Assembly: GCA_013398275.1 (NCBI GenBank) | Contig: VZSE01002186.1 | Span: forward strand, 1,330,428 to 1,394,427 | DNA: 64,000 nt | Source of the DNA: Promerops cafer | Taxonomy: Eukaryota > Chordata > Aves > Passeriformes > Nectariniidae | Direction of reading: 5' to 3' | Part shown: positions 1 through 12,052 of the stretch, one piece after another | Layout: every line of letters begins with the position of its first letter | How positions within the stretch are numbered: the stretch's first letter is position 1 | Notes under the pieces: generated by a model | The model's input: the letters and a program-made list of their open reading frames with translations, nothing else | Told to the model about the DNA's origin: nothing | The model's database searches: none | Translations under genes and position numbers: made by a program

Positions 1-2139
1 ACCCAAATGCCCTTCCAAGACTCATTAGTGAGGCCTGAAGCCTCTGCACTGCATCTCTGCTGATCTTGTACATTTTTATAAGCACACCTTCACCTTGTTA
101 TGGAGACAAGCTCCTAGAAATTGAGTCTCTAGGAAATTTGTTCCTCTCCTAAGAGATTGGAAAAGGCCACTGCCTTCTTCTTGCCTTTTTTAAATCGATG
201 GATGGATGGTATTTCCTGGAGGAAATGTGACAGAAGTATGTCTTCAGGAAGGAAAGCATCAAAACAGGTAAGTAGTAAGAGCATAGTAGCCACCTGCAGG
301 AAAGCTGCACCACATTCCAAGGGCCAGGGGCAGAAATGCTGCGGGGTGACACCAAGGCAACTGCGTTGGGATGTGCCTGCAGGGTAGAGGCCACAAATGG
401 GTAACATAACTCAGAAATACAACACATGGGAAAGTGCAGAACTGTGCTCAAAACTGAGTGTAAGGCAACTCCAGCTGAGATGAGTCAAGAGAGAGCGGCA
501 AGGGCTGAGGAAATAAGCAAAGAGGACAAACTTTGCCACAGCATTCTTCCCACACTGGAAGGTGCAGTGTTCAAGGCAGCTGGGTCTGGGATAGCCCTGG
601 GATGAGGCAGCAGCACTTCAGCACAGATCTGTGGGTTGCTGAAGAAGTTACTCCTGTGTGTCTGTGTTTCAATAGCATTCCCTGAGAGTTAATGTGCAGT
701 TACAACACATGCACTTACACACTTTCATACAGCATTGGTTGTTTAAGTTATATCTCCATAAAATGAGTGTTCAAAATACTGAGTGGCTGTGTAACGAAGA
801 GTTGAACAGACCTAAACACGTCATGAAATACTAACAAAATAGCTATAAATCTCAAGCTTAAAATGCCCTGCTCAATACATGCAGAATATTTAATCTTACT
901 TTTTCCTCAGGACACACATCATTAACTGCTAATCAACTCAAGCTTCAGAAATCCCTGAGCACTCTTCTCACTTTTCAAAAATGCAGGCACAAAACAAAGT
1001 ACTTTTTATCCCACCCTCAGCAAGGGTAACGGGTCCCAGAGGTGTCCAGGTGCAGGCGACATCACTGCACTGCACACCGTACCACGCTGTGCTGGACACA
1101 CTTTGCCTGTGTTTTATAGAACTGACACAAAACCCTTCAGGTTGACAAACAAAACTGCTCCGTGGCACATGGTGTTGCCCTGCAATTAGTCAGTGCCTGG
1201 GAAGCTGAAGCCAGCAGAACTCTGCCTCTCATTAAGTCTGGGCAGGCAGATGCAGTCTTGGTGGGGCTGGTGGAGGGCTTGCTTTGCTGAGCGAGCTGAG
1301 TGGTGGCATCAGGGACAGATCATATCCCTGTTTCTGGAAGTCTTTATTTCCCTGTTGGAATCCAACCTGGGAATGGTCACCTTTTGTGTGCAGGGGCTGA
1401 GCTCAAGCACACCCTCTGCAGTGCCCTTATTTGTAAGGGAGGGGTTGCTATTTAATTAGCCTGGCGGGACATGCTGTGCATTTCAACAGAATGAGAGAAT
1501 GCTGCTATGTTAAAATGCCTGCTTGCAGGTGCTAACAGGAGTAATTGGTGATTCCCCACAGCATAATGTTTCTGCTGGGGAATTTCTGCCCCAGATCCCG
1601 GAGCCTCTCACATCCCTGCATAAGTGCACTGCAGCCTTGATTCTGCAGGCTTTTGCTCCAGAGCCTTCTCCCCATCTCTGTAAATTGTTGGGGATATTTA
1701 TACAGAATGAACACAGAAACCAGGTTGCCTTCATTTGAGTTCATATTGTGTGCCAGTGAGCTTGGCCACTTCCTTCTGCTTCATCCTCTTTCTCCTGCCT
1801 TTTCTTCTCTGCTTTTTCATTCCACAAATATTATTGCAGGGGGCTGCTGCTTAAGGTGAAGGCTCAGAAATCAAAATACAGCAGAGTCTACTCCACCAGG
1901 TGCAAGGAGCCCTGCACTGTGTTGGAGACAGTTAGACACAGGATTAGATATGCAGGACAAGCACATGCAGGGACACTTGTGCTGGGCTCCCACCAGGCCC
2001 AGAATCAAGCCTGAAGGAATTGCTTTTCCACTGACCCCATATTAAAAAATTCTGCCTACTGGGCTCAGCTGCCTGGGCAATATGTGGGCCTGAGGTGGCA
2101 CTGATGAGTGCCACTGCACCTCAAACACTGTGTTTTCTT
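1..2139. other. Intergenic, nothing recognised
   Basis: Ordinary mixed-composition sequence. Short open frames on both strands look random. No repeat family was recognised. Confidence 0.6.
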
Positions 2140-2588
2140 TTGGTTCCCTTGGTTCAAGAAAGACACTGAGGTGCTGGAGTGTGTCCAGAGAAGCTGGTGA
2201 AGGCGCTGGAGCATAAGTCTTATGTGGAGCAGTTAAGGGAGCTAGGGTTGTTTGGCCTGGAGAAAAAGTGCTCAGGGTAGACATTATTCTCTACAACTAC
2301 CTGAAAGGAGGTTGTGGCAAGGTGGGAGTCAGTCTCTTCTTCAATGTAACAAGTGACAGGGGGAGAGGAAATGGCCTCCAGGTGCACATGGGGAAGTTTA
2401 ATTTCGATATTAGGGAATATTTCTTCACGGAAAGAGTGAACGGGTATTGGAATAAGCCTGGAAGTGTTCAGAAGGTGTGTGGATGTGGCATTTGGGGACA
2501 TGGTTTAATGGTGGACTTGACAATGCTGGGTTAATAGTTGGACTTGATGATCCTAGAGGTTTTTTCCAGCTTGATTCTATGATGAATA
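2140..2588 (+). mobile_element. CR1 LINE, 3' end fragment
   Basis: Contains the degraded end of ORF2 and the 3' UTR in the usual order (gtgtccagagaagctggtgaagg, ggagcagttaagggagctag, attagggaatatttcttcac, gttggacttgatgatcctagagg, gattctatgat). It is 5' truncated, as most CR1 copies are. Confidence 0.85.
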
Positions 2589-5008
2589 ATAAACCTGTGC
2601 TTCATTACATGGATGGACAAGCTCAGACCTCCATGATCTCAGACATCTCTCTGCCAGACTAACAGTCAGAGTAGATGTGCTTCCCCACCCTCTGCCCATC
2701 ATTCTGCTGGAGAGGTCTCCAATTCCTGGTGTTCCACCTGGTATAGCCATTTTCCAAATACATAAGGAGAGTGATAGTGCACTGCTAAGGGCACCTGCTC
2801 TGCCAGCAGCCCCTGGCCTCCAGGCCAACCACGATGCAACATCTTCTGCCCCCACTGCTCTGGGCTGGGCCTGTCTGCAGCAAAATGACTGCATCCACAC
2901 TGTGTGATACACTGAGCTGCTCATCACAATGTCCCCATGACTATGGGTTCAAATGAAGGAGCCAGGCTATTGAGCCAGCCATCTCTGCACAAAATACTTC
3001 CCTAGTAATGGCTGCCATGTTGCTCAGTGTGGAGGGGGTAGCAGGTTTTGACGTAAATTGGACCAAAAAAAATTAATGACCTGGATGATTAGTAGCAGGT
3101 ACTTGAACTGACCCTTCATCTGAAGAAGGAAGGCATGGAGGACTCTGGAGGGCTGTGCTAGTTCTGCTGAAGAGAGCTGCCTGGTGTGTAGCTCATTTCT
3201 GTGTTGGTCTGAGCCTCCTCGCTGCAGGCTAGAGTACGTTACCATAGCTGGCTTTTATTTTTCCATTCTAGAGGGACCTTTTAATGAGAAGGCTTTGCCT
3301 CACAGATGTCCCCCTCCTCTGAGTCAGTCTGGTGTAAGAGAAATAAGGATTTGGCCCAGAGGGACTAATCATATAAATAAGATTTTAGGATTCGACTCAA
3401 GTAATAAATGAAAGACTAGCAATTTGGTATTATGAAACCCCAGCTGCATGAACTCTCAACTTCAGCCTAGTGCCTGTGCCAGCTTCCAGCTGGCTATCAG
3501 AAATCATTTCCACTTCAGTGAGACCAATGTTGAAATGTCCCCTTTATCCTTTTCCAAACCATGCCCACACATTCTAGCTGTATTTATTTTTACTACAATT
3601 TGAGCAGAAAAGGTGGCCTGACATCACTCTAGGAGTGGTGCAGCATTCGTTTGAATGCTTCAAGACTGACGCCCGCCCTCCTTCCCACCCCACCAGGCTC
3701 AGAGTTCTGCCACGGCCTGTCCCCTCAGCCCCGACCCGCTCAGGCATGCTTCATGGGGGCACAGAGCCCAAAACAGGAACAAAAAGAGAAAACAGAAGGG
3801 AGAGGAAAAAAAAAAAAGCCTATTTCACAGGTTTTTATCACAGTTTTGCTAAGGCTTGTGAGATATGGGTCTGGCTGGGCCTTCTCACCTTTGAGTGTGT
3901 TGCAGCTCATTCATCAGGAGTAGATGGCAGGTGGCCAGGGGTGGCTTTTGCTGAGTGGCGTTGGCTCACGTTCACCGGCTGGCCTGGGCTTTCCGGAGAG
4001 GGAGAATGAAATTCTCCACCACCCCGTCCTGTGAGCTCTGATCACGACATTTCAGCTTTCCTGCTGAGTGTGGCTTGAAGCAAGGAAGGTGGTGCAGGCA
4101 CCACACTGCTGTGGCTCCATACCCCAGGCAAGTGCTGCTGGAAAGAGTTTTTTGTGGAAATTTCTGGGTGACAGCAGCTGCAGGACAGCTGCTCTGGAGG
4201 CGGCTGTATTTTGTGTGGGAACCATATCTCTGTAGCAGTGTGTGGTGTGAAGCCTTGAGGAAGCCCTTCAGGGTGGGCAGCCGGGCAGCTCCTACGGCCA
4301 CTGAGGGCAGCTGCCCCTACTCTGGGGCCCACTGTCACCACTGTTGGGCCTGTTGTAATTAATAATAATTTAATGTGACTTGGGGGAGGCACTGCCATTA
4401 GCAGGATGTGGGGAGATGTTGGTGGCCGGGAGATAGGGGGAGGTTGGCCTTGCAGACCCCCTTGATGGCAACTGGCAAGACAGGGTGTCTGAGGGGAGCA
4501 GGGCCACAGGAACCTGCTGCTGGCTGTATTTTTAAACAAACCCCCAAATCCCGAATTTCTGATGGGGGAGTTTCAGTGCTGAAGGGGGAGGTTGGGGGGC
4601 TCTTGGGGGGAACCATCAGTCTGGATGGGTGTGAACTGTCCCCCTCAGAGGGACAGAGGTCCAGACCAAAGTCAGTTTGGTGTGCAAAGGGGCATGAAGG
4701 ACATGACAGAGGTCATCAAGCCAGCCTGTTGGTTGACTTAGGCTGTCCAGGGAGGATTATGGCTGAGCAGTACCTGTGGTGTGTCAGGGTGTTCTGGGCA
4801 TGCAGTTCTCTGCAAGCCTGGTTCATTTCTGTCACTGGGAACTGAGGCACAAGAATTAGTCACTTTTAAGGATTTTGACCATCATGCATGGTCACAGATC
4901 AACGTCAGCATGGTCCCCAAGTGCCAGCTCTTTTCTTAAGAGCTAGATCACCAACAGCTGGGGTTTTCAGGTTGTTTTAGTTGGTCCAACCTTTCCCTCT
5001 TTTCAATG
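2589..5008. other. Intergenic, no gene seen
   Basis: No exon or repeat family recognised. It holds a G-rich stretch at 4564-4610. Overlapping frames on both strands at 4042-4845 show no motif. Confidence 0.55.
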
Positions 5009-5070
5009 CCTTCCTTCCTTCCTTCCTTCCTTCCTTCCTTCCTTCCTTCCTTCCTTCCTTCCTTCCTTCC
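5009..5070. repeat. (CTTC)n microsatellite running into an assembly gap
   Basis: At least 15 tetranucleotide units. The gap follows directly, and pyrimidine-rich sequence continues on the far side up to about 5465, so the true tract is longer. Confidence 0.95.
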
Positions 5071-5359
5071 NNNNNNNNNNNNNNNNNNNNNNNNNNNNNN
5101 NNNNNNNNNNNNNNNNNNNNNNNNNNNNNNNNNNNNNNNNNNNNNNNNNNNNNNNNNNNNNNNNNNNNNNNNNNNNNNNNNNNNNNNNNNNNNNNNNNNN
5201 NNNNNNNNNNNNNNNNNNNNNNNNNNNNNNNNNNNNNNNNNNNNNNNNNNNNNNNNNNNNNNNNNNNNNNNNNNNNNNNNNNNNNNNNNNNNNNNNNNNN
5301 NNNNNNNNNNNNNNNNNNNNNNNNNNNNNNNNNNNNNNNNNNNNNNNNNNNNNNNNNNN
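5071..5359. other. Assembly gap (289 N)
   Basis: A run of N after the (CTTC)n tract. The repeat probably caused the break in assembly. Confidence 0.99.
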
Positions 5360-5465
5360 TCATCTTTTCCCTTCTTTTTTCTTTTCCTTCTTTCCTCTCT
5401 CCTTTATGTCTCTTTCTCCCTTAGTTTCTCTCCTACTCTCCTCCTCTTTATTTTTTTTTTTTTGG
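5360..5465. repeat. Polypyrimidine (CT-rich) tract
   Basis: Almost pure C/T on the plus strand, ending in a poly-T run. It is the right flank of the gapped microsatellite. Confidence 0.85.
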
Positions 5466-7054
5466 TCAAAATAAGCAGGATTTCCTTCAGAGACTATACA
5501 GAACTGCAAATCTATTTGCAAGCCAGAAGTATGATACACTCACAAAGTTGCTTGTGAACACTCGTATCATTGCTGATCTTCTTTCAATGGCTATAAAAAA
5601 TCCTTTCTGATCGATAGTGCTTTTTAATAAACCAACAACCCTCTCCCAAACCAATCTGACAATAATTCAGCCTCTTACTTCTGACATGCTATCACTGCTG
5701 TGCACAGAAACACAAACATTTGCTGCTTATGGATGTGTGGGGACAGCAGCACAGTGGCAATGGCTGCATGGCCATGCCACCTGCAGGGTTTTCTATTCTG
5801 CTGCTCAGGTTGGCCTAGCTCTGTAGTAAAGCTGCCAGCAGCTCTCCTGCCAGCTGCAGCCCAATCCACTCCCAAAGCTGTGCTGCAGCTCGTCCTTGAG
5901 CACTGTGACAGCTTCCCCAAAATCTATCAAAGGATCAAGAGTGTTTTAGGCTTGGTATTGTTTCTGCCGAGGAGAACGATCAGCTATTTCCCAGAACTCA
6001 GAACAGGTTGTCCTTAGCCTCATTATCCATAACACCATTAGCTACAAAGCAGTGTCTTGCTAATAACTAGCTTTTGCTTATTACTATGAAATTATTCTTC
6101 TGTGCCATATGCCATCTATATTCCTCTTCCAAAAACGTGCTAGGGACTCCATTAGTGGCATCCAGTGCTTATTGGGATCACAGCAAGCAGACAGTGCTTG
6201 AAATGTTCCTATTCACATGGGCATAATGTGTTAGAATTCAGAACTTCAAAACACATAAAGAGACAACAGAGGAGAAAGAACACTCCCTTTGTGCTTTAAC
6301 ATTCACTTCTTTATTGACAAATGTAAATTCTTCCACAGTGAGATGCCCTGAGAAGGCACAGCTACCAACCCAGGGCACTAACATTAAATAAGAATTTCCC
6401 CTACACTTGTTTGCCTCTGACTAAACCCAGCTAAAATCTGTAAAGAACCACAACCAAAACCAAAGCCGTAACCATTGCAGTCAATCTCTACTGGGCTATA
6501 AGGAGCACAAAGAGATTACATGAGTCTATGCCAGGAAATTTAAAGGGTTAGTAGTTGAAGGTTGTGACTTAAAGAGAGACTCAACAAGCAGCCAGGGAAT
6601 AGTGAAAACTGGGAAGGTTCTTCCTCTTGTGGAGGAGAGCAGAGCCAGGCTGATTTTACACCAGAGCTCCTGCTTAAAAACAAGAAACAGATTAATTCCA
6701 CCACAACAGTGTATGGACAGGCTCTTATCTGCCCTATTTTTTGCTGGCAGATCTCCAGGAGGAAATTATTGTGGGGATCTTTGATGCTATCTGGCATCTA
6801 TACAAGCTCATGTATATGGAAAAAAACTAAAGCTAAAGCAGTGCAACCAATAAAGTGGGAAACAAAGAAGGAAAAGTCCTGAATAAATCAGGTGGGAGAC
6901 TAGGAGGAAAGTTTGGGTGGCAGACTATGGTAGCATATTCACTTGTTTTTAAGGCGTATGCTCAAAAGCAGAGAGACAAACAAACACATTTATGAAAAAG
7001 GCACGGTGAAAAAACTTTATGCATAGGCTAGTGAAGGTTAGGAGGATATGCCAC

Positions 7055-7077
7055 TCACTCACACACACACTCACACA

Positions 7078-7110
<33 letters not shown>

Positions 7111-7121
7111 CCCCCTCCCCC
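7055..7121. repeat. (AC)n microsatellite followed by poly-C
   Basis: About 26 AC units with two interruptions (actc), then a C run. Confidence 0.95.
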
Positions 7122-8836
7122 TCAGGGGAGAGTTTCCTGTCCTCTAAGCCCTGCTGAGGTGGACACACATTTCCTGAATGTCTCTCATGCTCAGCACATA
7201 CTTCCCCATGTCTGGCACACACCTTTAGACACCGTGCTTCCTTTGCAAACTTCTGTCCACTCAGAGAAAAGTGAAGGAGCCCCCGGTCTCTGGGCTTCTC
7301 CCAGCCTTTTCTGCACAGCTCACACAGCTCACAGGCAAGGTCTGCCTTACTCCCTGGTAGAGCTCCACTGCCCAGCCTGCAGTTGGCTGGCCACTGCAAG
7401 CTTTGGCTAGAGCAGAGCAACTTGACAGATGCTTAACTGCTATCAGAGCCAGAGCAGACATTTTGGGAGCTAAGTAGGCATGGAGAAATTTGGAATATGT
7501 CTCATTTCTCCCAAATGACTTGTCTACCACCTCCCTATTCCCTTATTCCCAGAGACTACAGGGCTGCTGATGAATGGCCAAAACCCTTCCAAGACCTCCA
7601 CCATGCTGAAAGAATTTCATGTTGCTGAGAAGCATGAATGCAGTCAGAGTGGGGGTCAAAAGAGGGGCTCTGTTTTTTTTTCTCATTATCAAGAATATGG
7701 GAGGGGATTTTCAAGTTCATTTTTTGCCTGGGGTGGCAAGCTCTGTGTCAGCCTTCAGTGCACACGGCAATGGCAGATTGCTTGCTGTGAGGGAGTTCTG
7801 CAGGCTCATCACTCTGTTATTTCTCATACCTTCTATCATCCCACACACACACACACACTGAGGAGCACCAGTGTCTAGCTTAATCTAACAACTAGGCATC
7901 TAGTAAGAGCCTTGGTTCCCTCCCTAATCAGTGAACAGAAGGTGATCCAGATCCCCTCAAAGGGATATTCACCAAGGAGCTTCTTTCTCTCTTTCTGGTA
8001 ATAATAGAGGCTATTAAATATAAATAACCTGTTCAAGTGTCCAGCTTTCAGATGCCTGAAATGGTCAAGCAGGGTGAATTCCACGCACAATATATATTTG
8101 TATATTCATTTTCTTGCTTTGCATAAAAATGTGCATCTGCTATAGGGGGGGCATGTGAAAGCACACACACACACAGAAGAGGAATGGATTTATTGTGCAA
8201 GGCTAAAGCATCTCAAGCCTTCTTCCTCCACATAGTGCTGGCCAAGGCACTCATCAGGCATGGAGAGGCTGTGACCACTTTTTACTGTGGTGCAGACTCG
8301 GCCATGGAGGCGGGGCTGTTTTCCTGATCTGCCTGAAATTAGCTCAGGGCCTACTACAGAGACTGTAGCATTCTTATTTGAAGTATTTTCTTTCTTCTTA
8401 TGTCTTGGTTTTGTGATAAATCACATTATTTGGCTGTTATCTCAATCCTTCAACATTAAACAATTCATTCTAGCGTTAGGCTTTTATGATCAATAGAAAG
8501 CTCTTAATCAGAGCTGCCAGCAGTGCTCCTTTTATTTAAGGCTCATGAAGATTAATGAAAATGTATATGATCTCAGTTGTGCTAATTTTTGCTAGCTATG
8601 GCAGGTACTCCCAACAGCCTGTGAGGGTGACCAGCTCTGATCCACTCCATGGATCATCATGGACATGCTGACTGATCCCCACAGGCAGGGATGTATCCCC
8701 AGCTCCACACCCACTTACCACATGAATGCCATCACCCACTGAGGACCATGGCTGTAGGACTCTAAGTGAATCCAGGATCTGGCCCTGAGGGAACACACAT
8801 TACTGAGGATAACTCAATAAACAAAAAAAAAGGAAG

Positions 8837-8861
8837 CCCGGGCTGGCAACCAAAGCCCGGG
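8837..8861. repeat. Perfect inverted repeat (8-bp stem, 9-base loop)
   Basis: CCCGGGCT at 8837-8844 pairs with AGCCCGGG at 8854-8861. It stands out in AT-rich sequence. No T run follows and no function is evident. Confidence 0.8.
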
Positions 8862-9052
8862 ATGAGTTGGCACATCTGGTGAACAGAGTGGGAGTAAAAA
8901 AGGAATTAAAAAAATGGTTTAATTAGATTTATTCATATATTCCCATGGAAGCCTGGAAGTGTGGGATGCCACGTGAAAAAAAGAACATTGTATGAGCCCT
9001 TTTCTTCCAGCTTGTGGCAAGCAGCACTACTAGTATTAACAAATAGAGGGTT

Positions 9053-9144
9053 CACTCGCTGTCACCCAAAATAGTGATAACCAAGCAGTTCAGAAAATCA
9101 CTCTCTGTCACCCAAAATAGTGATAAACAAGCAGCTCAGAATAG
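9053..9144. repeat. 46-bp tandem duplication
   Basis: cactcgctgtcacccaaaat at 9053 and cactctctgtcacccaaaat at 9099 begin two copies that differ at only a few positions. Confidence 0.9.
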
Positions 9145-9720
9145 CTTAACACCTCTTCACTGGACTCTTTTAAGTGAAAATTCCGATTCAAATTTCAGCT
9201 GTTTCATACTGTTTTGGGGAGTAATTTGGTGAGGTCACAACCAAGGAGAGAGCAAAGATTACATTATCACTGAGTGGAGATGATAAGCAGGGCTGGTCTT
9301 GCAAAGGAGAAACCCAGGGTGGGTCAGACCACAAGTTCACGTACATATACTGCAGCTGAACTCAACTCCTGATGGTGTTTGATGAATGTTGTTAAAATCT
9401 ATTCTGGAGAGATTAAAAACATAACCCAAAGAAGTGAAGTTTTGGGGGGAAAAAGCATATTTGCTGCTAATGTGTATGTGGGTACCCTCCAGTCTCTTGA
9501 GGCATTATCAGGTTATCAAGTTAAATCTTGTGCACTTTGGTATGCCAGCACATGGTGTTACGTACTGCTGCTGCTGTTGTATTTCCAAGGATGCAGACAC
9601 TGTCATCCATTGGTATGAGTCCATCACCTCTGTGGAATTCCAGCCTCATTAAAAAAATTTAAATTTAAAAGACAAAGACACAAGACCAATAAATAGAAAA
9701 ACATTCTGGTTTCCATTTAG

Positions 9721-9722
<2 letters not shown>

Positions 9723-9766
<44 letters not shown>

Positions 9767-9767
9767 T
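9723..9767. repeat. (ATC)n microsatellite
   Basis: About 15 uninterrupted trinucleotide units. Confidence 0.97.
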
Positions 9768-11611
9768 ATCTAAAAATCATACAAGAAATAGAGAAAAATC
9801 ATAAGGCAAAAAGTTTTAGGAATAAATGGCTGGGTGGTTACAGGCAGATGCTATGTGGTCATTCAATGAAATTACCACATAGGCTGATCTGAAAAACTGT
9901 CAGGTCTTGTAGAAAAAAGGCTTCTGAAGGCAGCAACACCATGCCTAGTAAGTGAGGGGAAAGATAGGACTGTATAATAGACTATGCCAACAACAATTTG
10001 TGTATTTTTGTTTGTGCCAAGGAAAATTCACTTATTTAGTTTATTCTCTCCACTGACTTCATACAACAAAGAGAAAACATTTCACTAGTAATTCCTAGGG
10101 AAGATTTTTTCCATCAGGAAAGGTGATGATCAAATATGCAAGTGGAAGCATAAATGGTATCCATGAATACCCACCCCTTCTGAAAAAGAGAGAGTCTAAT
10201 GTGTATAAAGGGTGCCTTGCAATAAAGTTGTTAAAGAAAAGAGAAAGAAAATTTATAATCTTTTTAAAAACAACTAGGCCACTGACTCATTGTGTGGGCA
10301 AGTCTTAGGACTTCTTTTTATCTCATTCACTCCAGCAATTCAACTGGATGAAAGCAGAATGGATGGCAGCATGCTCCAATATTCAATATGCTGCAGATGC
10401 TGCTGCTAAAAGAAGCATTTCTGGCTAAATAAGCTCACAATGCAAACCCAAGGAAACCAGAGACAGCTGCAGGCACCAGTGCAAATAGCAGTGTTTGTGT
10501 CTTCTCTTGAAGCCTTTGTGCTGTTGTAGATCTTAATGGTCACTCAAGCTTATAGCTCAAAGTACAGTGGATTGGATTAGATTAGATTTAAAATTGCTTC
10601 TATCCTGTTTTTTAGGTAATCTTTATAATAAATTCAATATATATGTAGGTAAAACAATATGAAACTCTTATTTGTTTACTTCACATATAGCCCCAGCATG
10701 TTTTGATGTATACATAGCCAAACCTGCAAACAGTCTGCTGCCTAGAATGGTTGTGAAGTGGTTAAGCGAGAGACGAACCTATTTTTAAAATATTTATACA
10801 TAAAACCTTATTAATTATTCCCATCGCAAAATAATTCTGCAAGCTAGAATCATTAAAAGAGTGCATGTGACATATTTTAAAGTAAATCCCTCTTCATGGA
10901 AAAATATCCTTTCAAATAATAAATATTCAGTGCACAAAACTGAGGTACACAGTAGACAGAAATATAGGTTAAAATCTGGCTTTGGGACCTGGTTCAGCAC
11001 AGCATTTAATTGTATGTAGGTACTTAGATACTAATGCAGCAGAGCACTAATGCACACATTTAATTGCCACGATGAATGAAGACCTAAATAGGAATGGGAT
11101 TACACATTTTTAGCATTCTTAGTAGTTCTTCCTGTTCAGCAGATATTTAATGCTTAATGTTTTACTGAGCTGGATCTAGGCTAAATTTATTAACAGAAAT
11201 ATTTAAAATTTCTTCAGGAAATTTCTAGCACCTTCCTGAGGAAAGTCAGAGCTTTTTATTTTTTGAAAACACTGTAAATCCTGGAGATACTCTGGACTGT
11301 GGCTGAAAACCAAACTGTTCCACTGGGTTTTGATAATGATTGTGAAGCCAGCCTGCACTGGAGCATGTGGAATCACCTCCTCAGTGTCTTACCAGAATGA
11401 ATTAAGCATCCAGGGAGTGTGTACCAATATCACAAACTTGCATATTCCTCTTCCAGGACCAGCTTTCATGAACAATCTCAGTGAGTGGAAGGGAGGACAG
11501 GCTATGCACTTATCTTCTTATCAGTTTTCAGCAGGCAGGGCAGAATAATTAGCACTGCTCTTGTGCTGTACATGCAGGAGGAAAAATGTAGGCAATGCTT
11601 GTGCAGAAAAC

Positions 11612-12052
11612 AATACAGCACAGACACCATGGTTACTGTATGCAGTTCTGGTCAGCCTCTACCAAAAGGGATGCAGAGGAAGTAAAGAGGGTAGAGAGAA
11701 GGATGAAGGGATTGATCAGAAGTACAGGACCTCTTACATTTGAAGAAGGAATAAAGAAACCAAGACCGTGTTCCCTTACAGCAGTAGCAGAGATGATAAG
11801 AGGTAATTCTGACTGAGGGCAATATAATCACAGCTGGTGTGGGGAAGGTGACCAGGGAGCAAATTTTGTTCTCCTACCACAAGAGTTCAGAGACACCCCA
11901 TGAAACAAAGAGGCAGCAGATTTGAAAACTAACACAGAGAAGAAGCTGGTTTCTTACGGTGCATAATTACAGCTGCGCAACTCATTGCCATAAATGGCTC
12001 AAAGCAACTAAAAAGGGGACTAGAAAAGTTCCCAAGGGAGGGCCTATCATGA
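11612..12052 (+). mobile_element. Ancient CR1/L3-like LINE fragment
   Basis: tgcagttctggtcagcctctacc, then gcagaggaagtaaagagggtagagag, acaagagttcagagacacccc and the later 'ctagaaaagttcccaag' keep the order of the old amniote CR1/L3 3' region. Divergence is high and no 3' tail is clear. Confidence 0.55.

Larger units (their letters stand above)
5466..11611. other. Intergenic with simple repeats only
   Basis: It contains the AC, ATC and 46-bp repeats listed separately, and short AC runs at 7845-7860 and 8163-8177. The rest, increasingly AT-rich towards 11 kb, shows no exon. Confidence 0.55.

Noticed and set aside
3635..4845. Cluster of overlapping frames on both strands
   Set aside because: Mutually overlapping, no domain, no codon periodicity that I can see. 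They arise from a GC-richer stretch with few stops.
4977..5557. Frames across the first assembly gap
   Set aside because: Built from N and the (CTTC)n repeat.
7055..9767. Regularly spaced repeats that could suggest a CRISPR array
   Set aside because: They are simple AC and ATC microsatellites in a vertebrate genome, without spacers.
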